A stretch of 64,000 nucleotides of DNA from Halicephalobus mephisto. Taxonomy: Eukaryota > Nematoda > Chromadorea > Rhabditida > Panagrolaimidae. This document shows positions 1 to 11,900 of the stretch, piece after piece. Position numbers and translations under genes: made by a program. The notes beneath the pieces were generated by a model, which worked only from the letters and a program-made list of their open reading frames with translations, did no database searches and was not told the origin of the DNA. The stretch is taken from assembly GCA_009193035.1 (NCBI GenBank), contig SWDT01000017.1, positions 248,001 through 312,000 of the forward strand, read 5' to 3'. Position 1 is the stretch's first letter, and each line of letters opens with the position of its first letter.

Positions 1-239
1 TGTCGGACAAGTCTATTTCCCGTTAATCAGCTTCAATTTCCTTTTTTCTCAAAATTGGGAGTCTTCTGAAACTCAAGTGCCTTTTATTTTTCGATTTAAA
101 ATTATTGAATATTTCTAAAACTATAATCCTTTAATTTTCTTTATTAAAATTAATTTTCTCAATCTTATTATCCCCCACCCTCAGGCGGATTTCAAAATAT
201 AATAGTCTATGTCGGGGTTTATAAAGAAATCCACATCAA

Positions 240-570
240 AACTAAACTCGCATGTTGCACGCAGTATTCTGGAAAGTTAATCGGAATCAAACCTGCAGAT
301 TGCATGCAACATTCAGACAAGTTGTTCAAAATCAAACCTGCAGGTTGCGCGCAGTATTCTGGAAAGTTGTTCAAAATTAAACTTGCAAGTTGCGCGCAAC
401 ATTAGGACAAATAACTCAATATCAAACTCGCATGTTGCGCGCAGCATTCTGACAAATTGTTCAAAATCAAACCTGCAGGTTGCGCGCAGCATTCTGGCAG
501 GTCGATCAGTATTTGTGTTTATATTTACAAAAATTTCGAAATCAAATTTGCAGGTTGCATGCAATATTTC
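240..570. repeat. 45-bp minisatellite with TGCGCGCAGCATTCTG core
   Basis: About seven imperfect tandem copies of a 45-bp unit that contains TGCGCGCAGCATTCTG followed by a spacer such as TTGTTCAAAATCAAACCTGC. Because 45 is a multiple of three, the minus strand stays open and would read as a 15-residue repeat beginning LRATC; this is a by-product of the repeat, not evidence of a gene. The same core recurs in arrays near 3.0, 17.7 (reverse orientation), 38.6 and 45.3 kb. Confidence 0.9.
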
Positions 571-1010
571 ATCGACTTATTTAATTTTTGTGGAGAAAAT
601 TTGTTTTATTTTGATTTTTATGTCGACGGCTTTTTAGATTTAGCTACTGAAAAATTTTAGTCTTTTATGAAAGAAACAAGACTGGCCTATATCCCTCCAT
701 GGTCTCATTTGTGAAAGACAAATTTGTCCTGACTGGGGCGTAGTATTATTTCGCTGTTTTGATGTGGCCATAGAACCATGTCATTGATGCTAATTTTGAA
801 GGAAAAAGAGTCCGCAACAGCTACCCGAGTTATCGACCGCTTTTTGGCATTTTGCCGAAACGGCTTTTAGGGAAAACGGCACTTTAGCTGATCTCAGATC
901 CCTTAAGCGAAATTTGCACTTTTTGTTTCCATAAAAAACTGGCTTTTTTGGTGGAAATCTCGTGTATTTTGGATTTTGAACATCCATATCCCGTCGTTAA
1001 AATGTGGATT
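571..1010. other. single-copy DNA, no gene recognised
   Basis: Non-repetitive sequence of more balanced composition than its surroundings. A 65-codon ATG-started frame runs on the minus strand (987 to 790), but it has no recognisable motif, no clear splice sites and no neighbours that support it. I see no RNA gene or promoter that I can defend. Confidence 0.5.
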
Positions 1011-2860
1011 TATTTTTTAAAATCTCTAAATTTTAATATTTTAGAAAATTTCTAGATTTTAATATTTTTGAAAATTTCAAAATTTTAATATTCTAAAAAA
1101 TCTCTAAATTTTTATATTCTAAAAATGTTTTGAATTTCTGAATTTTAATATTTTAAAATTTCTAAGTTTTAATATTTTTAGAAAATTTTAGATTTTAATA
1201 TTTTTGAAGTTTTTAAAAAGTTTTTTGAATTCCATAAAAAATTCAAAAAGTATTTTAAATCCACGATTCTGAAAATTCATGTCTAGACAATTTTTAACGA
1301 ATTTGCTTAATTGCATGGTCTTTGAAGTTTTCGTGTCGGGACCAATTTGTGGGTTTTTAATTTCCATAAAATTTTAAGTTTCTAAATAATTTCGAAATTT
1401 TCGTGTTAAGACTATTTCGTAAAATTTCGACATTTTTGTGTCAAGACTATTTTTAAAAGGATTTCAAAATTTTCGTGGTGAGACTATTTCGTAAAAGTCA
1501 CTACTTTTCATAATAACAAAATTTCGAAATTTTCGTGTTGGGACTATTTCGAAATTTCCATGTTGGGACTATTTCGAAATTTTCGTGTTGAGACTACTTT
1601 TAAAAATTTCGTGTTAAGACTATTTCGAAATTTTCGTGATGAGACTACTTTTAAAAATTTCGAAACTTTCGTGTTGAGACTATTTCGTAAAAGTTCTTGG
1701 TTTTCATAATAACAAGATTCCGGGAAATTCGCGTCGAGAAAATTTCGCAATGATGTTTATTTCCAATTTTCATAATAATATTTTGAAAGTTTTAATAATT
1801 CTGAGAATTCTTCTCAGTACAATTTTTGAAAAAAAACTAATTTTTAATCTATATAATGTTATTCTAAAAATTTGTCCCGAGAGAACTTCACAACAAAGTT
1901 CATTTTTAATTTTTCATAATAATATAGTTCTAAGAATTCCCGTTGAGACACTTCCGCAACCAAATTTATTTTTAATTTTTAATAATTATGCAATTTCGAA
2001 AATTCATTTCGAGACAATTTTGGGATTTTTTAAATACCGTAATTTTCAAACTTTCGTGTCGAGACAATTTTAGGATTTTCTCTAAACAGTAATCTCCAAA
2101 CTTTCGTGTCGAGACAATTTTAGGATTTTTCAAATACCGTAATTTTCGAAACTTTCGTGTCGAGAAATTTCAGAATTTTTAAATACCGTAATTTTTGAAA
2201 TTTTCGTGTCGAGACAGTTTTTTATTTTTTTAAATATCGTAATTTTAGAAATTGCAGTCGAGACAATTTCGAACCAAAGTTCACGTTTAATCTCTGCAGT
2301 GATGTGATTCTAAAAATTCCCTTCGAGACACTTCCGCAACGTCTGTTTTTAATCTTCAAATAATATCATTTTAAAATTCATGTCGAGACAATTTTAGAAT
2401 TCTTAAAATTCGCAGTGGGATAGTTTTTTACTTTTTAAATACCGTAATTTTTTGTTTTTTAAATACCGTAATTTTTAATTTTTTAAATACCGTAATTTTT
2501 TGTTTTTTAAATACCGTAATTTTCAATTTTTTTAAATACTGTAAATTTTAATTTTTTTAATACTGTAAATTTTAAAATTCCAGTTGAGAAAATTTTTAAT
2601 TTTTGAAAAACACCTTAATTCTAAAAATTCCAATCGAGAAAATTTCGTACTAAAATTCACTTATAATTTTCGTAGTGACGCAATTCTAAAAACTCTCGTC
2701 TCGACATTTTTGCAAAAAAATTATTTTTAATAATACCGTAATTCCACAAATTCCCATCTAAGGAAATTCTATTTTTAATTTCAATGTAGTGTGATTTCAA
2801 AATTCGACTTAAATCATCAAAAGGAACAACTTTGGTCTTTTTTGTTCTTGATGATTTAGC
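1011..2860. repeat. degenerate TTTCGTGTCGAGAC repeat field
   Basis: Dozens of diverged short units alternate runs of A/T with forms of TTTCGTGTCGAGACAATTT, including a tighter run at about 2030-2230 where units also carry AAATACCGTAATTTT. The 'GTCTCGACACGAAA' word and its partner 'CCAGTCGGGACC' recur near 20.0-20.9, 29.3-29.7, 44.3-44.9, 48.7-49.0 and 51.9-52.4 kb. No coding potential is visible. Confidence 0.8.
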
Positions 2861-2989
2861 ATTTGTGGTCGGATAATTTTTATCCCTCCCTCTTGTCTCC
2901 AATTAGACAACTACCGTATGTTGTCTGCTTTGTAGCAATTTAATTATGCTACTCATCTGAATTCACTACAAGAGTCAATAAGAAGATCC

Positions 2990-3372
2990 ACATTAAAATT
3001 AAAACTGCAGTTTGCATGCAACATTCCGGCAACTCGACATTAAAATTAAATCCGCAATGTGCGCGCAACATTCTGGCAACTTGAAGTTAAAATTAAATCC
3101 GCAATGTGCGCGCAACATTCTGGCAACTCGAGATTAAAATTAAATTCGCAATGTGCGCGCAACATCCTGTCAACTCGAGATTAAAATTAAATCCGCAATG
3201 TGCGCGCAACATTCCGGCAACTTGAAGTTAAAATTAAATCCGCAATGTGCACGCAACATTCTGGCAACTTGAAGTTAAAATTAAATCCACAATGTGCGCG
3301 CAACATTCCGGCAACTCGAGATTAAAATTAAATCCGCAGTTTGCATGCAACATTCTGGCATATTGATTTATT
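2990..3372. repeat. 47-bp minisatellite with TGTGCGCGCAACATTCTGG core
   Basis: Seven to eight tandem copies of a 47-bp unit, core TGTGCGCGCAACATTCTGG, spacer of the form CAACTCGAGATTAAAATTAA. Copies differ by only a few bases (TCGAGAT versus TTGAAGT variants), so the array is younger or better homogenised than the related one at 240-570. The first and last units carry CAGTTTGCATGCAACATT instead of GCGCGC. Confidence 0.92.
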
Positions 3373-3411
3373 TAATTTCTATCTAAAAAAAGAAATTAAT
3401 TTTTATGTTAA

Positions 3412-3624
3412 TCATTTTACAAATCTCAAAATAGAAAAAATAGATTTGTTCTGAAGCCCTTTTCCAAAGTACAAACACGTGAAGTCTGGCCTCACAATTC
3501 CGAAAGTGCAACATAACTTCTGAGAATTCATAGAACAAAAAGTGCAAATCATAGCTAGCTTATTCCTTTTGCCCAAAGGCATCATTGACAAAATCGAATC
3601 AAAACTATCAAGAAGGCGTGTCAT
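3412..3624 (-). other. 70-codon ATG-started frame, doubtful small gene
   Basis: A minus-strand frame of 70 codons with a true ATG, in a single-copy patch between a minisatellite and AT-rich DNA. The product would be cysteine- and methionine-rich (CSMNSQKLCC near the middle) with no signal peptide or domain I recognise. Length alone is within what chance gives here; I list it because codon content is less AT-skewed than the flanks. It may be a short gene, an exon of something larger, or noise. Confidence 0.2.
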
Positions 3625-3639
3625 TTTTTTTTGTATCTA

Positions 3640-4330
3640 GTATAAAAACGAAAAAAAATATCCTCTTTGGTCAGGCTCATGGAGTCAGGTGACTTGTGGG
3701 TGTTTTGCCTATGGCACAGTCATGTGTTTTCCAAGCCAGCTGGGTGTTCCTGCGTTCATGGCCAGACATTTTCTGATTCATTCAATTTTATCAAGGCCGT
3801 AATTTCCACGTTTAAATCCGGGTTTCAATGACTTGCACATAATCGCCCACAATTTTCACTTTTTTAAAAATTATAATTCTATTTTAAATTAAAATTTTCA
3901 TTTTTAAATATTAATTATTTTTTACTTTTTTTTTAAAATTAAAAATTTCTTTTTTAAATATTGATTTTTTTAAAATTAAAATTTTCATTTTTAAATATTA
4001 ATTATTTTTTACTTTTTTTTAAATTAAAAATTTCTTTTTTAAATATTAATTTTTCTACTTTTTTTAATCATTTCTTTAAATATTAATCTTTTTTAATTAA
4101 AATTTTCATTTCTTTCAATTATAATTTTTATTTTTTAAATCAAAACTTTATATTCTTTTAATATTAGAATTCCGTGGGAGTTTTTGAATATTTGAGTATC
4201 CAGTGAAAGGTTGTGAAATCTTTGAGAATTTTATGGAAGCTTTTGAGGGATTTTAGAAGATTCGAGAATCTCAGAGGCTTCAGAAACTATAGTTTTTGAG
4301 ATCTTTTAAATCTAAATTTAAATTTTCCCA
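3640..4330. other. single-copy patch then T-rich low-complexity DNA
   Basis: 3640-3830 is single-copy with moderate GC and no open frame worth calling. 3840-4170 is a run of TTTTTAAAT/AAAATTTTCATTTTT type low complexity, and 4180-4330 is a short set of degenerate words. No gene or regulatory element can be supported. Confidence 0.6.
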
Positions 4331-4699
4331 CATCTAAAACTTAAAAATCCACAATGAGACGATTCCGCCACTGTTATTTCTAATTTTCACACTAGTGTGG
4401 TTTGTTTTGAACATGCATATAATTCGAAAATGATTATTTCTGCGCAGAACCACTTTTGTTCCGAAAAAACAGAAATTTTCAATTTCGAGGAAAGCAAATC
4501 GCCACAGGGAAAATCCAAGATGAACCAGTTTTATTGTTTTTTCCAACAGTTCCTTCTTGCAGTTGTAGCTTATTTGGTTTGATTAATTCGACCCTAATCT
4601 CCGGACAATTTTTCGTTTTTTACGTAAATGCGAAGTCATTATCGATTCAGTTATTTGCGGAATCATGATGTTAGCTATTATTCCGATAAGAGTATTTCT

Positions 4700-5720
4700 C
4701 GCGAGCGTATTTATTGTTTTCGGGAATCATGAAGTCAACGCCCGACGCCAAACTCCGGAAGCGACCGAAAGTTGGTTTATTTTTGCATTCGAGATTTTTG
4801 AGAATGAAAGGAAGTGAACTTTCGTCGCGAGTGTCCCTAACGACAATGACGAATTACTTTTTGCCGGTCTGGGTGCAAACTGACACTGAAACCAAGCTTC
4901 AAGAAGAGGAAGTTCACTCCTCCCACGAAAGTCCCCGAAGACCGTGATTAACTTGTATTCTCAGGTGAGAGTAGACTTCCGTACAAAAAGCAACCTTAGA
5001 GAAGAGCTAGGATCCTCCTGACGCGAAAGTCCCCAAAGATTGGTAAATTTTCATTTCCCCGTACAAATGGTATTTCGCGCGAAAAATTGCCTTCGAAAGA
5101 AAATTAACTTTCGTCGTAAAAAACTCCCTGAAAACAACTACTTGTTTACTTGTGTTTAGGTAAAAGTGAAATACCACGCTTACAATTATTTTAAAGAGAA
5201 ATAGAACGAGATCTCGTCGCGAAAGATGAAAATGTAGAGTTAAATTGTCTAGGTATGGATAGGATTTCATATATGGAAAATTATAAAACTAGAAGGAAAA
5301 CGAAATCCCGCCGCGAAAGATGAAAATGTAGAGTTAAATTGTCTAGGTATGGATGGGATTTCATATATAGATAATTATGAAACTAGAAAGAAAACGAAAT
5401 CCCGCCGCGAAGATCCCTAGAAATCGTGGAAAATAAGTTTACTTTCTTAGACAGGGGTGGACTATCATACGTAGAGCAATATTAGAGGGAAATAAAACAA
5501 AATCTCGCTGCGAACGTCGCAAAAAAGACGGATAAAATCGGATTCCTTGGGTGTGAGCAAAACTTTGCAAATAAAACTACCGTAGAGAACGCCGAAGTCC
5601 CGCAGCGAAAGTCCCTGAAAACCATCATTCGCCTGTTTATTCTTAGGTACGGGTGATTCCGCGCGAAAAGCGCCAGATCGTGCTGACCGAGCTTTCGTAT
5701 TATCCTCCACGTGATGCTAA
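4700..5720. repeat. degenerate ~100-bp repeats with GCGAAAGTCCC core
   Basis: Roughly nine diverged units, each marked by a word like CGCGAAAGTCCCTGAAAACC (about 4925, 5025, 5105, 5215, 5310, 5400, 5510, 5600). Two adjacent units at about 5200-5290 and 5291-5390 are nearly identical over 70 bp, sharing AAATTGTCTAGGTATGGAT, so at least one duplication is recent. An ATG-started frame at 4729-4947 lies inside this repeat family and is not taken as a gene. Confidence 0.7.
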
Positions 5721-6982
5721 TTTTTTTCTTTTTATTGCGACCATTCTAAACATGTTTACTTCCACACAAATTCCAAAGAAACTCTGTCATTGAATGCTGG
5801 GGAAAAACAGGCCACGTCACAAACTCAGTTGTCAGTTTGCTCTTTCACGTGTTGATCGAAAACGTGCCTATGTAACTCAGCTGATTTCGTCAGGTGTCCT
5901 CGAGGATATCTCAAGAGCTAAACTACGACCGCTTGCGCAATTTTTTCTTTTTTTGTTTATAGCCGAAGCCAGCTGACCAAGACTCAGTTGTCACTGTTTA
6001 CGTGAGTCATCGATTATGAAATACACTTTCAAGTTTAAATCATGTAAAGACATTGGGTAGAAATTCCGCAATGTCAACTCAAAACGATGACATTTGGAGT
6101 TTTGAGTCAATTTTGTGACAGTTGCGCATTCCGCAGTCCCGTTCAATGTCCACTTTATAAATTTCGTGCACTTTGTCCTGATCCCATGGATTAATCTATG
6201 TTATAATCTCCTTTCACCCACTTATGTGCTGGAATTTCTCAACTTTTTGGGTTCTTTCGCAATCAATAAATGAGGTCGGATTCTGAAGATCCCAGAAACC
6301 CGCGTCATCATTTTTTACGTTTTTTGATTCGTCAGAAATCCCGAGAATTCGTGTCGCGATGACGTCATCGTATTTTTGTATTCTTTTATATATCGAAAAT
6401 CCGTGCCGTGGTAGTTTTATGACGTTTTTACCTTTGCATCGAGAATCCCGAAATTCGTGTCCAGACAATTTTGCCTTACTTTTTATTTCCGGTATGTGGA
6501 GATCCTCGGATTTCGCGTCGTGGTGACTCGCAAAGGGATTTTTATATATCATCGTTTTAACCTCTTGTATCGGGAGAGTCCGTCTGTGCACCTGTAATTT
6601 CTCATCTATCATAAATCAAGAAACTTTGTAAACATTGGCGCCGTGGTAGATTGGTGGTTACATTTGTTTTTCCTTTTAATGTCGACAGTCTCGAAAACCT
6701 GAATCGGAAGACTTTCCTACCCGCCTTTATTTGTAATTTATTAATAACACTTGCGTGATCAGCATCATGCTTTTCCGTCAAATTCCTTTCTTTTGGTGAA
6801 AAGACCCTTCGATTTTCGCGATGATTCATTTGTACGTTGGCGTGTTTTATTTTCCTTACGAAAGAGCTCTGCATTTGAAATTCTTATCATTTTTTTCCAG
6901 GTGACAAGGATCCCTCTATCGTGACTGTTCCACCGAGTTAACGTTTGAAAATCCTCAAAACGGCTATCTCGACGCATTTCAG
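5721..6982 (+). other. upstream region of the YYDP-repeat gene
   Basis: Single-copy to weakly repetitive DNA that should hold the promoter and the unseen first exon of the gene at 6983. Two related blocks, about 5820-5880 and 5985-6030, both carry CTCAGTTGTCA followed by a CACGTG or TACGTGAG word and TGATCG/CATCG, suggesting duplicated promoter elements. A TTTTTTTCCAG acceptor ends at 6900, but the frame used downstream has a stop at 6939, so it cannot be the direct acceptor for that frame. A 60-codon ATG frame at 5794-5976 could be an upstream exon but no donor of fitting phase is convincing. Confidence 0.4.
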
Positions 6983-8899
6983 CCAACGCGCGAATTCGTC
7001 GATTTCATCGTGTTCTATAGAAGCTACAGCTTCGACAAGTTCAAATTGTCCCGATTTATCTGCTGAAGACAATTCAGCAGAATCATCCAAAACGACGTCG
7101 TTTCCAGATATTCCTGGTTCTAAAATATCCCCGCCGATCTCCTCCAGGGAGAAGTTGAAACCAAATAATCTACTAGCAAACTATATTGATCCGGACCTAC
7201 AGTTCACATTGGAAGGTTTCGAGGAAGGAACGATGACGAAGAAGATACAAGCGGCCAAAAGGTCGAACAAACCTCTAGCGTGGTTTCTGAATGAGAACGA
7301 GAAGGAGGAGAGAGAAACCCCATCGCCTGCTCTAAGTGAAGACAGGAAGTCGTCCGTCGATTCACTGGCTTCATCTGTTAATTCAATCAAAATCAATGAA
7401 CAAAAGGAAGAACAAACAGGAGGGAAGAAGAAAGGTAAAAAAGGCGCCCGTCAGAGAGCCAAGAAAGTGAGTGTTAACTTCACAATTGCTGGAAGTGAGT
7501 CGAAAGATGCAAAACCAGCTACAGTGTCTGTTGAGGAGAAAACACCTATGGGAGCTTCGCAGTTGATCGCTGCTGTAGTTGCGAAAGACAGGAAAGAAGA
7601 TTATTGGTACTACGACCCAGTAAGTGATGGGTTTTACTACGAAAATAACGGATCACGTGGATGGCGGAAGAGGAATCCCAAAGTCCACGGACCTCCGCCA
7701 AGTCAGAAGAAAACTCCTGAAGTGGAGAAAATCGATCAGTCCAAAATCCAAATGATAAACGGACAGAAAGTATTCAATCAAGTTGGAGCTCCTAGTTCCG
7801 TCAGATACTACGATCCAGCGAGTGATGGATATTTCTTCGAAATGGCTTCGGTTGATGGATGGAGACGACGACAACCAGCAGCACAAAGTCAGAATCCTTC
7901 CATGGATAAAAAAATCCCTCAACCCCCTCCGATGTCAAATCAGCACTTTCCGCCTCTGGGTACTGCCTCCCAAACGGCTACCCCGACCCCCTCCCCTGCA
8001 GGTTCGTACATTCCGCAACCACAACTCTTGACGAACACACAACTGGAGGACATGATTGTTCGTCATCCGAGTCTTGTTGCTTCTCTGACGAAAACCAAGT
8101 TTGGTCTTTTCGATGCTGAACCTATTCCGCCAAGTAACTCATCGACGACTTCCTCTTCTGTAAGTGAAGAACTGACCACTCCACCTCCGCAAACTCACCA
8201 GAATTCCATGTTCATTCAGCACTTCAAACGAGGCCAGCAACTTCAGCAAAGCAATTCCGCTGGGTTGCTGAATGGACAACAATCAGGAACCTTCTCCGTC
8301 GGGTCTTCTGATGAACCATATGAGTTCTACTGGAGTGACACTGAGAAACCAAGCTCAATCAGCAGCTTCGACGACGTGGATTTCCAAAGCAAAGCCGTTG
8401 GATCAACCAGAAGGCCGGAAACTTTAAAGTAAGTGTTTTATAAAATTTTCTTTTTTGGAATTTCATTATTTAAACATTTTTTGCAACTTTAATCTTTCAT
8501 TTTCTGTAAGATTGAAAAATGTTTTCATAACGAAAATTATTTTTAATTAATTTCTTTTCGCATTTTTTATTTTTATAACCTTGATTTTCCAGTTTCCATC
8601 CGGTCGAGAAACCCCAACGTGCTTGGTGGGAGACGAATACCGTCGAACAACCCAAATTCGACGTTGACAGATTTATCGCTGACTTACCTAGCTTCGATGA
8701 GGACAAAATTCTTCAAAACCTCTGTTCTCAACCAACTCCGATTGGCGAACGTCGTCGAGATACTGAAGATTCTACAATCTACACTCCGATGAAGGAAAAT
8801 TCAGCTTGGTATAATCAGTTCCTTGTCAGAACTCCTGTTAAATCCGACAAGCCAGCCCCTATCGACATTGAAAAAATCTGGCGGACTCCATGTGCTTGA
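6983..8899 (+). CDS. low-complexity protein with two YYDP-SDG aromatic repeats
   Basis: Two visible exons: 6983-8428 (donor AAA|GTAAGT) and 8593-8899 (acceptor TTTTCCAG, stop TGA), joined with matching phase; the product is about 580 residues. The first exon opens after a GCATTTCAG acceptor and has no ATG before 7230, so the true start is probably in an unseen upstream exon; 7230 is the fallback start. Visible features: a Ser/Thr-rich N-terminus, a Lys-rich stretch near 7420-7470, then two copies about 200 bp apart of a tyrosine-rich module (YYDPVSDGFYYE at ~7605-7670 and YYDPASDGYFFE at ~7805-7865), each closed by GWR(K/R)R. The rest is rich in Pro, Gln and Ser. The modules are reminiscent of OCRE-type aromatic repeats, but I do not recognise the family. 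Composition suggests an RNA-granule or scaffold protein, which is inference only. Confidence 0.85.
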
Positions 8900-9789
8900 A
8901 GTCGAGCTGGCCTCGATATAGGATAGCTTTCCATTCAAATTTATTTGTCAATTAGGATTTTGCAATGATGTTCCACACGCTATTGGCCTTGCCTTAGGTT
9001 ATTTTTTATTTCTTCGTTATAGGATTTTTTGCTTTAACATATCCATCGAATATCCACTTTCAAAAAAGTTAAATTTGTTTTTTCCAAAAGGTATTAGAAT
9101 CGGTCCTTAGGACACAAAATAGATCTCTAAAGAGATAAAGTTAAAATTTTCCAATGTTCAAATTTTATTTATTTTTCGGATAAAAACGAGTTTCGCAATG
9201 CTCCAGATATCCTTTACTAAAACTGTTTTTAAAAATTCCGAGAAACACATTTCAAAAATTTTAAAAACGGTTGAATTTTGTCTGACAGGTGTGGGACTGA
9301 TTCTGGATAAATCAGCCATCTTGTTGTGTTAAAATTATTGTCTGTAAAGTTGTCTTCTGGCTTGGCTTACTGTTTTGCGTGTTGTACAAACTTGCATCCG
9401 AAACATTGCATGTCTATAGTTGCCTTAGGTCTTAGACTCATCGATTCTGAATGGAAATGCAAAAATTGTCAAAGTTGATAATAAAAAATTAAAAATATTC
9501 CTTTGCAAACATCACATGATATATGGCTAATGAGTGTTTGCAGAGTATAAATAGTCCATGACATCATGTTCAAAAGATAAAAGATGTCGTTAATCGTGGC
9601 TGAAAAGAGTAGTTATAGATAAACAGATATCCGGAGTTCTCAAAAGCAATGAATGCATAATCTGCAAATTAATCCTTTTGAATTTTCGAGTTGGATTATC
9701 CGAAAAGACCGAAGACAGAACACAAACGTGGATAAAAGTTGAAAATTCTCACGTTATAGGGTCGGTTGGTGAAATCCTCTTCCATTTGG
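8900..9789. other. 3' flank of YYDP-repeat gene
   Basis: Presumed 3' UTR and intergenic DNA. The first AATAAA on the plus strand is at about 9481, some 580 bp past the stop, so either the 3' UTR is long or a variant signal is used. Nothing else is recognisable. Confidence 0.5.
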
Positions 9790-9935
9790 ATGACCTGGAT
9801 CTACAGTATGAATCCTCGTTGAAATTTGTTCGTTTTCGAAAAATTCTACAGTATGAATCCTCGTCGAAATTTGTTCATCTTCAAAGTTTTACAGTATGAA
9901 TCCTCGCTGAAATTTGTTCATCTTCGAAAAGTTCG
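9790..9935. repeat. three tandem copies of a ~44-bp unit
   Basis: Three copies of ACAGTATGAATCCTCG followed by TGAAATTTGTTC(G/A)T and TTCGAAA. The open frames seen across it on the plus strand are repeat by-products. Confidence 0.85.
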
Positions 9936-11007
9936 AATTTTCGACTTGTTCTTGGGATTTTGGTTTTTGGAGAGCCTTGGTCTAAATTACTTCCTTGATC
10001 CCTGCAAAACGCCCAGAACTACTGCTTAATCCTTCGGAGCCTTCTTAGTCTAAATTACCCTTGGTTTATTTTGAGCTTTCGTCTCAATTACTTCCTCGAT
10101 GCTTTGGGAACTTTCTGATCCTTTCTCAACTACTTATTCTTTCCGGAACTTTCTACTTCAAGTGCTTAATTCTTTTACAATTTTCTTGTTCAACTTACTT
10201 GTTTCCTTGATTTGTTCAAAATTAACTTCTTGATTTTCTGGTAGTTTAGGATAGTCTTGTTTATTTCGATTGGCTTCTTGGGAAGTTTTTTTTCGATTGG
10301 CTTCTTGAAAAATTCTTCCTCGATTGGCTTGTTGAAAAATTCTTCTTCGATTTCGGTATGATATCGTCTGCTCTTTGAAAGTATCGGATAAATTAAATCC
10401 GTAAAAACTAAAACAACACAAAAACAGTGGAAAACCAGCAGATGAAGCGTACTGTTTGGATTGTTGCTTAACTCCAAGCAGGAATTTTCGTGGTAGGAGT
10501 TCACTTCCCGATTCGCCTTTGATTTCGTCACTTAACGTTTACAGCTGTAGATTCCGGAATATCTTATTTCTTTTTAGATGACTTAGGCTTCTTGTTTTTC
10601 AGTATGGAATCAGAGAAGTAATGAAAAGTGTAGTTGGGTTGTTTTACAACTGTTTTTTCCACGGCCTAAAATCACAATGTTCATATATGAAAATAAACTA
10701 AAATTTACTGTTTTAAATTTGCAACCGTTAAGCAGGATATGATCGAGATTTCTGTAGCCAAATTTTGAAGGATTAAAGAATATCGAACTCGTCACCGCTT
10801 ATTCTGAATAATTATATATTTAATACAATTCTATTTCCATTTCGAAACAGATGATTCTTATAAAAACAGTAATTTCGTAATCAATTCGAAATTTTCATCT
10901 TCAGTGAGGGACATTCCGAATTAGATTTAAGTACTTCTTTGAGGAACTTTCATTTTTAGCTGTTCAAAAATACGCTTTAATTGAGTTACATGAAACCGAA
11001 TGTCGAA
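9936..11007. other. intergenic, short CGATTGGCTTCTTG repeats
   Basis: No gene seen. 10265-10355 holds four tandem copies of a ~30-bp unit with TTCGATTGGCTTCTTG and AAAATTCTTC, which opens a minus-strand frame of no significance. The remainder is AT-rich single-copy sequence. Confidence 0.55.
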
Positions 11008-11321
11008 CTCTCCAACATAAAGATAAGATAAGATAAGATAAAGATAAAAGGGATCCAGTAATCGAGCTTGACGGAAGTTTCCAAATCCGCAGGTATCCGG
11101 AAGTTCTGGCAAACTGCTGGGTGTGGCGAAGACGGGCTTGCCACTGATCCTTAGGGTCAAACTTTGGCCTTTAGGGGTCCACTGGGGCCAGCAGCACTCG
11201 GACTCGTTTTTGATCTTCCACATTGACTATGTCCTTATTTCGCTCCAAAACCTCCTAAGGAGGGGGTAGCTTTACGACCTTGGGTTTGGGCCGGCCGGGA
11301 TTCGAACCCTCTCCAACATAA
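11008..11321 (-). mobile_element. SINE-like retroelement with 13-bp target duplication
   Basis: A ~288-bp body (11021-11308) is flanked by a perfect 13-bp direct repeat, CTCTCCAACATAA, at 11008-11020 and 11309-11321. Read on the minus strand the body begins with GGTTCGAATCCCGG, a match to the RNA polymerase III B box, and ends in a short (TCTTA)n-type tail. A second copy in opposite orientation lies at 15768-16043. B box at the 5' end, simple-repeat tail and target duplication are the expected marks of a tRNA-derived SINE; the A box is missing, so this copy is 5'-truncated or the family is unusual. The ~98-codon minus-strand frame over it is not a gene. Confidence 0.85.
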
Positions 11322-11806
11322 TTTATGAAAATTTAATGAAATAATCGGGAATTATATTAGCATAAAAATTAGCAGTGGAAATTGTTATGAAATTCTCTCG
11401 ACGCGAATTTCCAGAAGAAGCCAATTATGGAAATTATAACTTCTACGAAATAGTCCTGACAAGAAAGTTTCGGGATTTTGTTATTAAAAATTAATTTTTT
11501 TATGAAATAGTTTCTACACGAAATTTCCAAAATCACACTATTATTAAAAACAATTTTCTTTTTGAAATGATTCTAAAATTTCTAATATTCTGGAAAGTTT
11601 TAGAATCTTTAGTTTCGAATTTTTACTGAATTTTGAATTAAAAAGTTCCATATCCCGAAAACCCCAAAGCGTCAGATTGGATTTTGGAAGATTCTGGAAA
11701 CCCCAATGGAATTCCAATCTCGTTATTCAAAAACATTCCTCATCAACGTTACTGAAAAAACTCAAATAAGGACTGTGATCCAACTACGTTATCAGAAAAC
11801 TTGCAC

Positions 11807-11812
11807 TTTATT
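11807..11812 (-). promoter_or_regulatory. poly(A) signal AATAAA for the C2H2 gene
   Basis: Perfect AATAAA on the minus strand, about 90 nt past the stop codon at 11901. No better signal lies between. Confidence 0.6.
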
Positions 11813-11900
11813 CAAAAGAATTCATCTGAAAAAATTGAAATATAACAACGCAATTGCAATTATACAAAAAATTATTCAAAACCAAAGGAAACTGAACCAA

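Noticed and set aside
313..564. Minus-strand frame with 15-residue LRATC repeats
   Set aside because: It follows exactly the 45-bp minisatellite unit; similar periodic frames arise in the 38.6-kb array. No splice or start context.
790..987. 65-codon minus-strand ATG frame
   Set aside because: No motif, no supporting neighbours, length within chance expectation.
4729..4947. 73-codon plus-strand ATG frame
   Set aside because: Part of the degenerate ~100-bp GCGAAAGTCCC repeat field; other units do not keep the frame.
6214..6612. 132-codon minus-strand frame
   Set aside because: Built on degenerate intron-type words (AATTCGTGTC); no domain; upstream of a plus-strand gene.
10927..11223. 98-codon minus-strand frame
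   Set aside because: Lies mostly inside the SINE-like element; the second copy does not keep the same frame.
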